Part shown: in pieces, positions 34,601 to 42,251 of the stretch
Numbering within the stretch: position 1 is the stretch's first letter
Layout of the letters: every line of letters starts with the position of its first letter
NCBI RefSeq assembly: GCF_002959965.1
Contig: NZ_PREV01000027.1
Coordinates: 1,426,001 to 1,490,000, forward strand
DNA: 64,000 nt
Source: Microbulbifer pacificus
GTDB taxonomy: Bacteria; Pseudomonadota; Gammaproteobacteria; Pseudomonadales; Cellvibrionaceae
Direction of reading: 5' to 3'
Notes under the pieces: generated by a model
Databases searched by the model: none
What the model saw: only the letters and a program-made list of their open reading frames with translations
Told to the model about the DNA's origin: nothing
Translations under genes and position numbers: made by a program

Positions 34601-34635
34601 GCCACAGCCCCCGCTCACGATGCGGGTGCTGTGGC
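34601..34635. repeat. Near-perfect 14-bp hairpin after the SIMPL gene
   Basis: GCCACAGCCCCCGC, a 7-base loop, then GCGGGTGCTGTGGC, with one mismatch. There is no U-tract. Confidence 0.65.
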
Positions 34636-34739
34636 CCGCCCTCAGAGAGCCTGCGAAGTCCGATGGCCGCGCCCCTGCTGCGATCCCGTCTCCAATCCGC
34701 TAGAATTCCCGCCAGAACTTCCCGATCAGGTACTTACCA

Positions 34740-35285
34740 ATGGCATCACTTCAGGACCAATTGCTCAAGGCAGGTCTGGTGGATGGCAAGAAAGCCAAGC
34801 AAATCAGTAAAGAAAAGCGCAAGCAGAACAAAGTGGCCAAAAAGTCTGGCGACACGCCAGTGGACGACGCCAAACTGGCGGTTGAACAGGCCCGCACTGC
34901 CAAGGTGGCCCGCGATCGCGAGCTGAACGCCCAGCGTGAGGCCGCGGCACAGCAGAAGGCCATCGCCGCGCAGATCAAGCAACTGATCGAACACAACAAA
35001 CAGCCCAAAGGGGCCAACGGTCAGAACGACGTTGCCTACCATTTCACTTTCGATAAAAAAGTGAAAAAAATCTACGTCTCAACCGCCGTGCAGGACCATC
35101 TGATCGCCGGTCGCCTGATGATTGTCGGCGAAGGCGAGAGTTTCGAGCTGGTACCGAGGGTCATTGCCGACAAGATTGCCGAGCGCAACCCCAGTATGGT
35201 GGTGCAACCGCCAGAGCAGACCACGGTGGTCGAAGCAGACGATCCCTATGCGGGCTATGAAATTCCCGACGATCTGATGTGGTAA
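34740..35285 (+). CDS. DUF2058 (YaiL-like) nucleic-acid-associated protein
   Basis: A 181-residue cytosolic protein. The first 80 residues are a highly charged coiled segment (SLQDQLLKAGLVDGKKAKQI, then Lys/Arg-rich KRKQNKVAKK and an Ala/Glu/Arg helix). The C-terminal DUF2058 part has VAYHFTFDKKVKKIYVSTAV and VGEGESFELVPRVIADKIAE. The family includes E. coli YaiL, reported as nucleoprotein/polynucleotide-associated. It precedes the DUF1415 gene by 16 bases and is likely cotranscribed with it. Confidence 0.85.
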   Translation: MASLQDQLLKAGLVDGKKAKQISKEKRKQNKVAKKSGDTPVDDAKLAVEQARTAKVARDRELNAQREAAAQQKAIAAQIKQLIEHNKQPKGANGQNDVAYHFTFDKKVKKIYVSTAVQDHLIAGRLMIVGEGESFELVPRVIADKIAERNPSMVVQPPEQTTVVEADDPYAGYEIPDDLMW

Positions 35286-35301
35286 ACCGGACGCGACCGC
35301 T

Positions 35302-35862
35302 ATGGCAGACAGTGATCCGGTTATCGCGCAGATAGAGCAGTGGCTGAAGGACGTGGTAGTGGGCCTGAATCTATGCCCCTTCGCCCGCAAGCCACTACGC
35401 GCCGGGCAAATCCGCTATGTGGTGAGCGATGCTGCGGGTGAAAAATGCACCGAGGTACTTCTGGAAGAACTGCTGCAGGAATTCCAGGTACTGGATCGCT
35501 GCAACGAACAGGAGGTCGAAACCACCCTGTTGATTTTACCCACGCAACTGCGGGATTTTCAGGATTACAACTTTTTTCTCGACGATGCCGAGTGGCTGCT
35601 AAAACGGCACGGCTACGAGGGCATTTACCAGATCGCCAGCTTCCATCCTCACTATCAATTTGCTGACACGGAACCCGAGGACGCGGAAAACCTGACCAAT
35701 CGCGCCCCCTACCCGATTCTGCACATTCTGCGCGAGGCGAGTTTGGAGCGTGGACTCAGGAATTATCCGGACCCTGAGAATATCCCGCACAACAATATCG
35801 TACGGGTGGAGTCACTGACCGACGCAGAAAAAAAAGCACTGTTTCCCTACCTTTTTTCCTGA
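35302..35862 (+). CDS. DUF1415 family protein
   Basis: A 186-residue cytosolic protein of the conserved DUF1415 family, whose role is unknown. The diagnostic opening VVGLNLCPFARKPLRAGQIR is present with its Cys; YEGIYQIASFHPHYQFADTE and NRAPYPILHILREASLE are the other conserved blocks. Conserved Cys and His residues suggest redox or metal chemistry, an inference. It is convergent with the SulP gene to the right (43 bases). Confidence 0.85.
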   Translation: MADSDPVIAQIEQWLKDVVVGLNLCPFARKPLRAGQIRYVVSDAAGEKCTEVLLEELLQEFQVLDRCNEQEVETTLLILPTQLRDFQDYNFFLDDAEWLLKRHGYEGIYQIASFHPHYQFADTEPEDAENLTNRAPYPILHILREASLERGLRNYPDPENIPHNNIVRVESLTDAEKKALFPYLFS

Positions 35863-35905
35863 ACGTTTGTATTCCAAGCATACGGAAAACGCCTTAAAAA
35901 TGCCC

Positions 35906-37669
35906 TCAAAGCTCGGCGCACCCGGAAAAATTCCCCCGCAAATCCGTGAATGCCTGATATTGAGTGAAGAAAATCTTACCGGAAATGTCCTTGAGGAAGC
36001 CGCAGCGTTGCAACGCGTCCATCACCGGCCCTTTCACTTCGGAAAGATGGAGACAGATACCCGCCTGCTTCAGCTGTTCGTTGATGGACTCGAGCGTCTC
36101 CAGTGCACTCCAGTCAATTTCATTGATGGCGCTGCACATCAGAATAACGTGACACAGCTCCGGCGTTGCCGCCACGTCGCGATATATCCGCTCTTCAAGA
36201 AAAGCCGCATTGGAAAACATCAGGCTTTCATCTACCCGAATGCTCAGTATCTGCGGCACGGTCAATACCTGATGGCGCTCGACGTTACGGAAGTGCTCGG
36301 TCCCTTCCACCAGCCCCACTTCTGCAATGTGCGGTTTGGACGTGCGGTACAAAAACAATACGATCGACGCCAGCACCCCACAGGAAACACCGGTTTCCAC
36401 TCCGAACAGCAGAGTAACCACGATGGTGACCAGTACGGCAAAGAAATCACTCGGCGAGTAACGCCAGGTCTTTTTCAGGATGGAAAAGTCCACCAGCGAC
36501 AGCACGGCAACGATGATCGTCGCCGCCAGTGTTGCCTTCGGCAGGTAATACAGGAAGGGCGTCAGGAACATCGCGGCGAGTGCAATACCGATGGCAGTGA
36601 AAACACTGGCGAGCTGTGTCTCCGCCCCCGCATCAAAATTGACCACCGAGCGGGAAAATCCGCCGGTCACCGGAAAGCCACCAGAAATACCCGCGACAAA
36701 ATTGGCACTGCCGAGACCGATCAGCTCCTGATTCATATCAATTTTCTGGCGCCGCTTGGCCGCCAGGGTCTTACCGACGGAAACCGATTCGACATAGCCA
36801 ATGACGGATATCATCACTGCTGGCAGCGCCAGTTGCTCAAACAGGGTTCGACTTACATGCGGCCACTGCAACGTTGGAAGCCCGCCGGGAATGGCACCCA
36901 CCAGCTGAACACCTTTGTCTTCCAGATTGAAACCGGAGGCCACGCCAATAGTTGCCAGCACCCCCAGCACCGGCGCGGCCTTTACCATCAGGGATGCCGC
37001 GTCTTTCGATAGGGAAAGGCGCTGCAACAATACCACCATCCCCGAACGTGCCCATATCAGGAACAACACTACCGCCATGCCAAGCAGCAACGTGATGGGG
37101 TTCCAGTGCACCAGGTTCTGTATTATTCCGTGAATGAGCTCCGGCAGGCTCCCACCGCTGGCAGAGATACCCAACAAATGCTTGAGCTGGCTGAAGGCGA
37201 TGAGAATCCCGGATGCAGTGATAAACCCGGATATAACCGGGTGCGACAGAAAATTGGCGAGGAATCCCAGACGCAAAACCCCCAGCAGCATCAAAAAGCC
37301 GCCGGACAACAGGGCCAGCACAGCTGCGGCCACCAGGTAGTCCGCCGTGCTCTGTGCCGCAACCTGTCCAAGCGCTACCGCACTCATCAGCGATGCGACC
37401 GCCACCGGCCCCACCGACAGTGTGCAGCTGCTGCCAAACACGGCATAGGCGACCAGGGGAATGATGCTCGCGTAGAGGCCGACTTCCGCCGGCAAGCCGG
37501 CCAGTAACGCGTAAGCCAGTGACTGCGGAATCAACATTACGGTGACTACGGCAGCGGCCACCAGGTCGCGTCGCAACTTTCCGCCGGAGTAATTCGGAAG
37601 CCAAACGGTGATTGGCACATAGCGACGAATCAGCCTTGGAACCGGATTTCCAATATCGCCAGTATTCAT
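35906..37669 (-). CDS. SulP family anion transporter with STAS domain (left arm of the sulfide regulon)
   Basis: A 587-residue inner-membrane anion transporter (sulfate, bicarbonate or another oxyanion). The transport core has 12-14 helices: LIPQSLAYALLAGLPAEVGL, VYAVFGSS-like block LSVGPVAVASLMSAVALG, and AKRRQKIDMNQELIGLGSAN. The C-terminal STAS domain (from about residue 455) reads ILSIRVDESLMFSNAAFLEE and CAINEIDWSALETLESI. I prefer the ATG at 37669; a GTG six codons upstream (37687) is possible. It ends the leftward arm after the DUF442 and persulfide-hydrolase genes. A second SulP ends the rightward arm. Confidence 0.88.
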   Translation of the reverse strand: MNTGDIGNPVPRLIRRYVPITVWLPNYSGGKLRRDLVAAAVVTVMLIPQSLAYALLAGLPAEVGLYASIIPLVAYAVFGSSCTLSVGPVAVASLMSAVALGQVAAQSTADYLVAAAVLALLSGGFLMLLGVLRLGFLANFLSHPVISGFITASGILIAFSQLKHLLGISASGGSLPELIHGIIQNLVHWNPITLLLGMAVVLFLIWARSGMVVLLQRLSLSKDAASLMVKAAPVLGVLATIGVASGFNLEDKGVQLVGAIPGGLPTLQWPHVSRTLFEQLALPAVMISVIGYVESVSVGKTLAAKRRQKIDMNQELIGLGSANFVAGISGGFPVTGGFSRSVVNFDAGAETQLASVFTAIGIALAAMFLTPFLYYLPKATLAATIIVAVLSLVDFSILKKTWRYSPSDFFAVLVTIVVTLLFGVETGVSCGVLASIVLFLYRTSKPHIAEVGLVEGTEHFRNVERHQVLTVPQILSIRVDESLMFSNAAFLEERIYRDVAATPELCHVILMCSAINEIDWSALETLESINEQLKQAGICLHLSEVKGPVMDALQRCGFLKDISGKIFFTQYQAFTDLRGNFSGCAEL

Positions 37670-37712
37670 CTGCTGCCGCGCAACCACGTCACTTGCACAC
37701 CCACGGGCCCAT

Positions 37713-38153
37713 TCAATAGGTCACCAGCACACCGGAAATGTCATATCCCGCCTGTTGTGCCGCCACCTGCAGTGCGCGTTTGTCCGCCCCCTGGATACAG
37801 CGAGCCGCGGCCCAAAGACTACAGGAGCGATTACCGGTGCGACAAAAGGCGTGCACGCGCTTACCACTATTCAGCACCTCGACAAATGCCTCACTGTGCG
37901 CAGGCTGCATCTGCCCTCGGGAAAACGGTATCGCAATAAACATCATACCGGCGTTCTTAGCGGCCTGTTCAAGTTCCGCAAAGCTCGAGAGGTCTTCCCC
38001 CTCCAGCTCTGGGCGATTACATACCAGAATTTCTACACCGGCATCGGCGAGCACCGGTATAGATTCCAGAGACAACTCTTCAGAAACACTTACCTGCTGA
38101 TCCAGTGTTTTTAAATCCACGATGTTGTTACTCCTTGCCGGTTCAATAGTCAT
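37713..38153 (-). CDS. DUF442 (Blh N-domain-like) phosphatase-loop protein
   Basis: A 146-residue cytosolic protein. The family is the N-terminal half of Blh (beta-lactamase-hydrolase-like) proteins of sulfide-response operons. It has VSVSEELSLESIPVLADAGV at the start, CNRPELEGED in the middle, and a tyrosine-phosphatase-like loop VHAFCRTGNRSCSLWAAARC with the Cys and Arg. In Xylella the two halves are fused; here DUF442 and hydrolase are separate genes with a four-base start/stop overlap. The loop may act as a sulfurtransferase or phosphatase; the sulfur link comes from context. Confidence 0.85.
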   Translation of the reverse strand: MTIEPARSNNIVDLKTLDQQVSVSEELSLESIPVLADAGVEILVCNRPELEGEDLSSFAELEQAAKNAGMMFIAIPFSRGQMQPAHSEAFVEVLNSGKRVHAFCRTGNRSCSLWAAARCIQGADKRALQVAAQQAGYDISGVLVTY

Positions 38154-39028
38154 AATTTGTTGACCGGCACTTTCAAATACACGGTGCCGTTGTCTTCCGC
38201 GGGCGGCATCTGACCCGCACGGATATTGACCTGAATGGAGGGAATGATCAGTCGCGGCATCCCCAGGGTTGCATCGCGTTCGGTGCGCATTTTCACAAAC
38301 TGCTCTTCGCTGATGCCCTCTTTCAGATGAATGTTGTTGCGTTTCTGCTCACCCACGGTTGTTTCACACTGGTGCGGGCGGCTACCGTTTGGTGGGTAGT
38401 CGTGGCACATGAACATACGGGTATGTTCCGGCAACCCCAGTAACTTACGCACAGAGCGATACAGCGAGCGCGCATCACCACCGGGAAAATCGCAGCGGGC
38501 GCTACCGACATCGGGCAGGAACAGGGTATCGCCCACAAACAGCGCGTCGCCGATCAGCCACGCCATATCCGCGGGTGTATGACCGGGCACATACATCACC
38601 CTCCCCTCAAGATCACCGATACGAAAGGTCTCGTTTTCCGCAAACAGATGATCAAACTGGGAGCCATCTACCAGAAATTCTTTTTCCAGGTTGAATACGC
38701 TGCGGAAGATGCCCTGCACCTGGGTGATGTGGTCGCCGATCGCAATCTTCCCGCCCAGACGCTCGCGGATAAAGGGGGCCGCCGACAGATGATCGGCATG
38801 GGCATGCGTCTCCAGCACCCACTCCACCGTCAGACCTTTCTCGTGAACGAAAGTGACGATCTTTTCCGCTCCAGCGGTGGCGGTATGACCCGAGGCCTGA
38901 TCAAAATCCAGCACCGGATCTATGACCGCAGCACAGCCACCCTCGCGGTCGTACACAACATAACTCCAGGTTTCGGTCATCTCGTCGAGAAAGGGCTGTA
39001 CGCGAGGAGAATCTGGGGTGTGACTCAT
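38150..39028 (-). CDS. MBL-fold hydrolase, persulfide dioxygenase-like (Blh C-domain type)
   Basis: A 292-residue metal enzyme likely to oxidise glutathione persulfide to sulfite and glutathione, as ETHE1 and Blh do. The metal site ETHAHADHLSAAPFIRERLG is visible near residue 74; VMYVPGHTPADMAWLIGDAL and FVGDTLFLPDVGSARCDFPG supply the second His and Asp; FMCHDYPPNGSRPHQCETTV is the ETHE1-type C-terminal His region. It is first on the leftward arm of the BigR-like operator and overlaps DUF442 by four bases. Sulfite made here would leave through a SulP or another exporter, an inference. Confidence 0.88.
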   Translation of the reverse strand: MSHTPDSPRVQPFLDEMTETWSYVVYDREGGCAAVIDPVLDFDQASGHTATAGAEKIVTFVHEKGLTVEWVLETHAHADHLSAAPFIRERLGGKIAIGDHITQVQGIFRSVFNLEKEFLVDGSQFDHLFAENETFRIGDLEGRVMYVPGHTPADMAWLIGDALFVGDTLFLPDVGSARCDFPGGDARSLYRSVRKLLGLPEHTRMFMCHDYPPNGSRPHQCETTVGEQKRNNIHLKEGISEEQFVKMRTERDATLGMPRLIIPSIQVNIRAGQMPPAEDNGTVYLKVPVNKL

Positions 39029-39066
39029 AACAACCTTCCGCCTGTATCAGTTCGTCGTTCAATATA

Positions 39067-39104
39067 CTTGCAAACATTATATTTTTAAATATATTATTTT
39101 CAAG
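39067..39104. promoter_or_regulatory. 38-bp imperfect palindrome, candidate BigR-like operator
   Basis: CTTG (39067-39070) and CAAG (39101-39104) flank the core TATATTTTTAAATATA (39078-39093); all are symmetric about 39085.5. It lies in the 100-base gap between the divergent hydrolase and arsR-type genes. AT-rich dyads of this kind are bound by BigR in Xylella and Agrobacterium. The match is structural, not sequence-identical. Confidence 0.6.
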
Positions 39105-39128
39105 CAAAGTGTTTGCCCGGACCAGCCC

Positions 39129-39443
39129 ATGCCCAACACAACCGATATCAGTCTCGACAGGATGCGTGCCGCAGCCGCCGATGCCTCGCTTATGTTGCGC
39201 TCGCTGGGCAACCAGGACCGACTGCTGCTGTTGTGCCTGTTAAGCCAGGAGGAGCTGTGTGTCAGCGATCTGGAGGAGCGACTGGAGATTCGCCAACCCA
39301 GCCTTTCACAGCAACTGGGGATACTCCGTCGGGAGGGATTGGTCGCCACCCGCAAGGAGGGCAAACGGGTCTACTATCGGGTTTCCGACCCAAGGGTTCT
39401 CACACTGTTACAAACGCTCTATCAACTTTATTGCGCAGAGTAA
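39129..39443 (+). CDS. bigR: ArsR-family regulator, BigR/SqrR-like sulfide-responsive repressor
   Basis: A 104-residue winged-helix repressor. The DNA-binding segment runs LCVSDLEERLEIRQPSLSQQ LGILRREGLVATRKEGKRVYY across residues 43-84. Two cysteines, 36 (in LLLLCLLSQ) and 102 (in LYQLYCAE), are 66 residues apart, the same separation as the sensing pair Cys42/Cys108 of BigR, which form a disulfide or polysulfide bridge under sulfide. A third Cys at 44 is extra. It is the first gene of the rightward arm, followed 9 bases later by YeeE/YedE genes. Auto-control through the palindrome at 39067-39104 is likely. Confidence 0.87.
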   Translation: MPNTTDISLDRMRAAAADASLMLRSLGNQDRLLLLCLLSQEELCVSDLEERLEIRQPSLSQQLGILRREGLVATRKEGKRVYYRVSDPRVLTLLQTLYQLYCAE

Positions 39444-39452
39444 ATCATCACC

Positions 39453-39887
39453 ATGACGATCGACTGGAATGCCTTCACGCCCCTCACTGCCCTCGCAGGA
39501 GGCGTGCTCATCGGCCTGGCGAGTGCCTGGCTGATTCTTATGAATGGCCGAATCGCGGGGATATCCGGGATACTCGGGGGCCTGCTCGACTGGCCCCGCG
39601 GGGATCGCGGCTGGCGACTGGCGTTTGTACTCGGTCTGCTGGCCGGCCCCGCCATCTGGGGGCTGTTCCATGCCCTGCCCGACATCGAGATCCACGCCAG
39701 TGCAACAATGCTTGTCGCTGCCGGCTTGCTGGTAGGCATTGGCACTCGCTACGCAGCAGGCTGCACCAGTGGGCACGGCGTCTGTGGGTTGTCGCGACTG
39801 TCACCGCGCTCCTTCGCCGCCACACTCACCTTCATGGGGGGGGGCTTCGCCACCGTGTATGTCATTCGTCACCTGCTCGGAGCCTGA
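39453..39887 (+). CDS. YeeE/YedE family inner-membrane protein, first half (PmpA-like)
   Basis: A 144-residue membrane protein with about four helices and the TSuA/YeeE motif ARYAAGCTSGHGVCGLSRLSP-like stretch (TRYAAGCTSGHGVCGLS), with Cys and His in GCTSGHGVCG. It and the next gene are the two halves of a thiosulfate or sulfide-import channel, usually paired as PmpA and PmpB. It sits in the BigR-like operon, 3 bases before the second half. Transport direction and species are not determined from sequence. Confidence 0.86.
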   Translation: MTIDWNAFTPLTALAGGVLIGLASAWLILMNGRIAGISGILGGLLDWPRGDRGWRLAFVLGLLAGPAIWGLFHALPDIEIHASATMLVAAGLLVGIGTRYAAGCTSGHGVCGLSRLSPRSFAATLTFMGGGFATVYVIRHLLGA

Positions 39888-39890
39888 GCC

Positions 39891-40313
39891 ATGAATAAGT
39901 TTTCCATTTCCGCGTTTATTGCCGGGCTGCTGTTCAGTTTCGGGCTGCTGCTTTCTGGGATGGCCAACCCGGAAAAAGTTTTGGGATTTCTCGACATATT
40001 TGGGGCCTGGGATCCGTCACTGGCACTGGTAATGGGGGGCGCCATCGCTGTGGGGTTGCCGCTGTTCGCGCTCGCCAAAAAACGCTCCAGCTCAATTCTC
40101 GGCGCACCGATACAACTCCCAGGCAAACGCGAAATCGACCGCCGCCTGATCCTCGGCAGCCTGATATTCGGTATAGGTTGGGGGCTCGCTGGATTCTGTC
40201 CTGGCCCGGGAATCGTGGCGACGGGTGCACTGAAACCCGGCGCCATTCTGTTCACTCTGTGCATGATTTTCGGCATGTGGGTGTTTCACTGGCGAGAACG
40301 CCGCAACACATAA
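39891..40313 (+). CDS. YeeE/YedE family inner-membrane protein, second half (PmpB-like)
   Basis: A 140-residue membrane protein with four hydrophobic segments. The paired motif LAGFCPGPGIVATGAL near residues 97-115 carries the Cys and the GPG turn that face the channel. LLFSFGLLLSGMANPEKVLGF is the conserved beginning. With the preceding gene it makes up a full YeeE/YedE-type pore. It is followed after 106 bases by the SulP gene, still on the same strand. Confidence 0.87.
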   Translation: MNKFSISAFIAGLLFSFGLLLSGMANPEKVLGFLDIFGAWDPSLALVMGGAIAVGLPLFALAKKRSSSILGAPIQLPGKREIDRRLILGSLIFGIGWGLAGFCPGPGIVATGALKPGAILFTLCMIFGMWVFHWRERRNT

Positions 40314-40419
40314 TTCTCTAGCACGCCCTGCGACTGTGGTTGCCGCGGCGCTGGCGCTTTGCCGGCGTCAGCGGCTATCCTTTTGAGGCCAACGTATTTG
40401 CGGACCCCCTGACACTCCG

Positions 40420-42165
40420 ATGCGGGTAAACAACTTCATCCCCAACTGGCTGAAGAACTATCAACGCCAGAATCTGCCCGCCGATCTGACCGCCGCCCTG
40501 GTTTCCGGCATGCTGCTGGTTCCCCAGGGGCTCGCCTACGCGTTGCTCGCGGGTCTGCCGCCACATATCGGGCTTTATGCCAGCCTCCTTCCCCTGGTGG
40601 TCTACGCCATTTTTGGCAGCAGCAGCGCCATGTCCGTCGGCCCCGCCGCGGTACTGTCGTTGATGACACTGTCCGCCCTTTCCTCGATCGCGCCGGTGGG
40701 AAGCCCGGAGTATATTTCTGCCGCCATCATGCTCACTATGTTGAGCGGCGTATTTCTATTCGCCATGGGACTGCTCAAGCTGGGCACACTGTCCAATCTT
40801 CTGAGTCACCCGGTCGTCAGCGGTTTCGTATCCGGCGCCGCCGCCCTGATCATCGTTGGCCAGCTACCGGCTCTACTGGGTATCGAGGCAGAGGGCGATA
40901 CGGCCTCTATCAAGCTTCTGCATGTCATCCAGCACCTGCCCCAGGCACACCTGCCCACACTGCTGTTTGGTGTCGTTACTGCCGTGTTACTCGTGATCAG
41001 CCGGATCTGGCTGCCCATGTTGCTGTTCCGTCTCGGCGCCCCAAAGCAGATTGCCCGGTTGGCGGCGAAACTGATGCCGATGATACTGGTGTTGTGTGCC
41101 ATTGCCCTGGTCCATCAGTGGTCTCTGACAGACAAACTGGATATCGTGGGCGACATACCCACCGGCCTGCCGGAGCTCACAATTCCCGACCTCAATTGGA
41201 GCCTGATATATCGCCTGCTGCTTCCCGCACTGATTATCTCGCTGCTGGGATTCGTCGAAAGTCTCTCCATTGCACAGGCACTGGCGACCCGCAGAGGCGA
41301 GAGACTGGATGCCGATGGCGAGCTGCTGGGGCTCGGGGCCGCGAATATCGCCAGCGCTTTTTCCGGTGGACTCCCGGTTGCCGGCAGCTTCTCCCGCACC
41401 GCGGTGAACGCGGAGGCCGGTGCCATGTCTCCGCTGGCAGGAGTCCTCGCCGGTCTGCTTATGGTCCCCATTCTGCTGTACCTCACCGGGATGTTCAGCG
41501 AGCTGCCCCTGACGGTTCTCGCGGCCATCATCATCGTCGCCGCTGCCGGACTCTTCGACTTCGGTGGTTTCATCCACAACTGGCGCTACGATCGCACCGA
41601 CGGCTTGGCCATGCTGTTCACCTTCCTCGGTGTGTTGCTGTTTGGCGTGGAAGTGGGGATTGCACTGGGTATCGGCCTTTCTTTCGCCACCCTGATCTGG
41701 CGCAGCAGCCGCCCGCATATTGCGGTGGTGGGCCGCGTGCCGGGCACTGAACACTTTCGCAACGTGCTGCGCCACGATGTGGAAACCCGGAAAGAGATTC
41801 TGTTTCTGCGTATCGACGAAAGCCTGTTTTTCAGCAATATCAGCGCGGTGGAAAGTCGCCTGCTGAGTGAACTGAAACGACACCCGGATACTCGCGAACT
41901 GGTCCTCATCCTGTCTTCCGTCAGCCGTATCGACGGCACGGCGCTTGAACGACTGCAACACGTCAATAAAGACCTCCGCGACCGCGACATCCGCCTGCAT
42001 CTGTCGGAAGTAAAAGGACCGGTACTCGATCGACTCAGTCGTTCCCGATTGCTGGAGCAACTCAGCGGCCGGGTCTTCCTCTCCTCCTACATCGCCGAGC
42101 TGGCACTGCAGGGAAACCAGAATGACGCCGTCGATGGGGACGAGATGGAAACCGGCGCATCCTAG
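40420..42165 (+). CDS. SulP family anion transporter with STAS domain (right arm of the sulfide regulon)
   Basis: A 581-residue inner-membrane transporter, clearly paralogous to the one at 35906: LLVPQGLAYALLAGLPPHIG, AMSVGPAAVLSLMTLSALSS and ATRRGERLDADGELLGLGAA in the core, and a C-terminal STAS domain ILFLRIDESLFFSNISAVES and SSVSRIDGTALERLQHV. Both copies keep the phrase GTEHFRN before STAS and HLSEVKGPV within it. It likely exports or imports a sulfur oxyanion in the sulfide response, which is an inference from context. The upstream gap to the YeeE gene is 106 bases, so it may also have its own promoter. Confidence 0.88.
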   Translation: MRVNNFIPNWLKNYQRQNLPADLTAALVSGMLLVPQGLAYALLAGLPPHIGLYASLLPLVVYAIFGSSSAMSVGPAAVLSLMTLSALSSIAPVGSPEYISAAIMLTMLSGVFLFAMGLLKLGTLSNLLSHPVVSGFVSGAAALIIVGQLPALLGIEAEGDTASIKLLHVIQHLPQAHLPTLLFGVVTAVLLVISRIWLPMLLFRLGAPKQIARLAAKLMPMILVLCAIALVHQWSLTDKLDIVGDIPTGLPELTIPDLNWSLIYRLLLPALIISLLGFVESLSIAQALATRRGERLDADGELLGLGAANIASAFSGGLPVAGSFSRTAVNAEAGAMSPLAGVLAGLLMVPILLYLTGMFSELPLTVLAAIIIVAAAGLFDFGGFIHNWRYDRTDGLAMLFTFLGVLLFGVEVGIALGIGLSFATLIWRSSRPHIAVVGRVPGTEHFRNVLRHDVETRKEILFLRIDESLFFSNISAVESRLLSELKRHPDTRELVLILSSVSRIDGTALERLQHVNKDLRDRDIRLHLSEVKGPVLDRLSRSRLLEQLSGRVFLSSYIAELALQGNQNDAVDGDEMETGAS

Positions 42166-42251
42166 CGCCCCGCGCATAATGAAAACTGTACCCACGCGGC
42201 CGACACTGGCAATATATCCAGTATTCCCGATACCGGCGAAACAGGGTTTTC

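Noticed and set aside
35867..37012. Plus-strand frame opposite the left SulP gene
   Set aside because: Antisense to transmembrane segments; composition is His/Gln/Arg-rich, typical of a shadow.
40987..42195. Minus-strand frame opposite the right SulP gene
   Set aside because: Same reasoning; the SulP frame carries the motifs.
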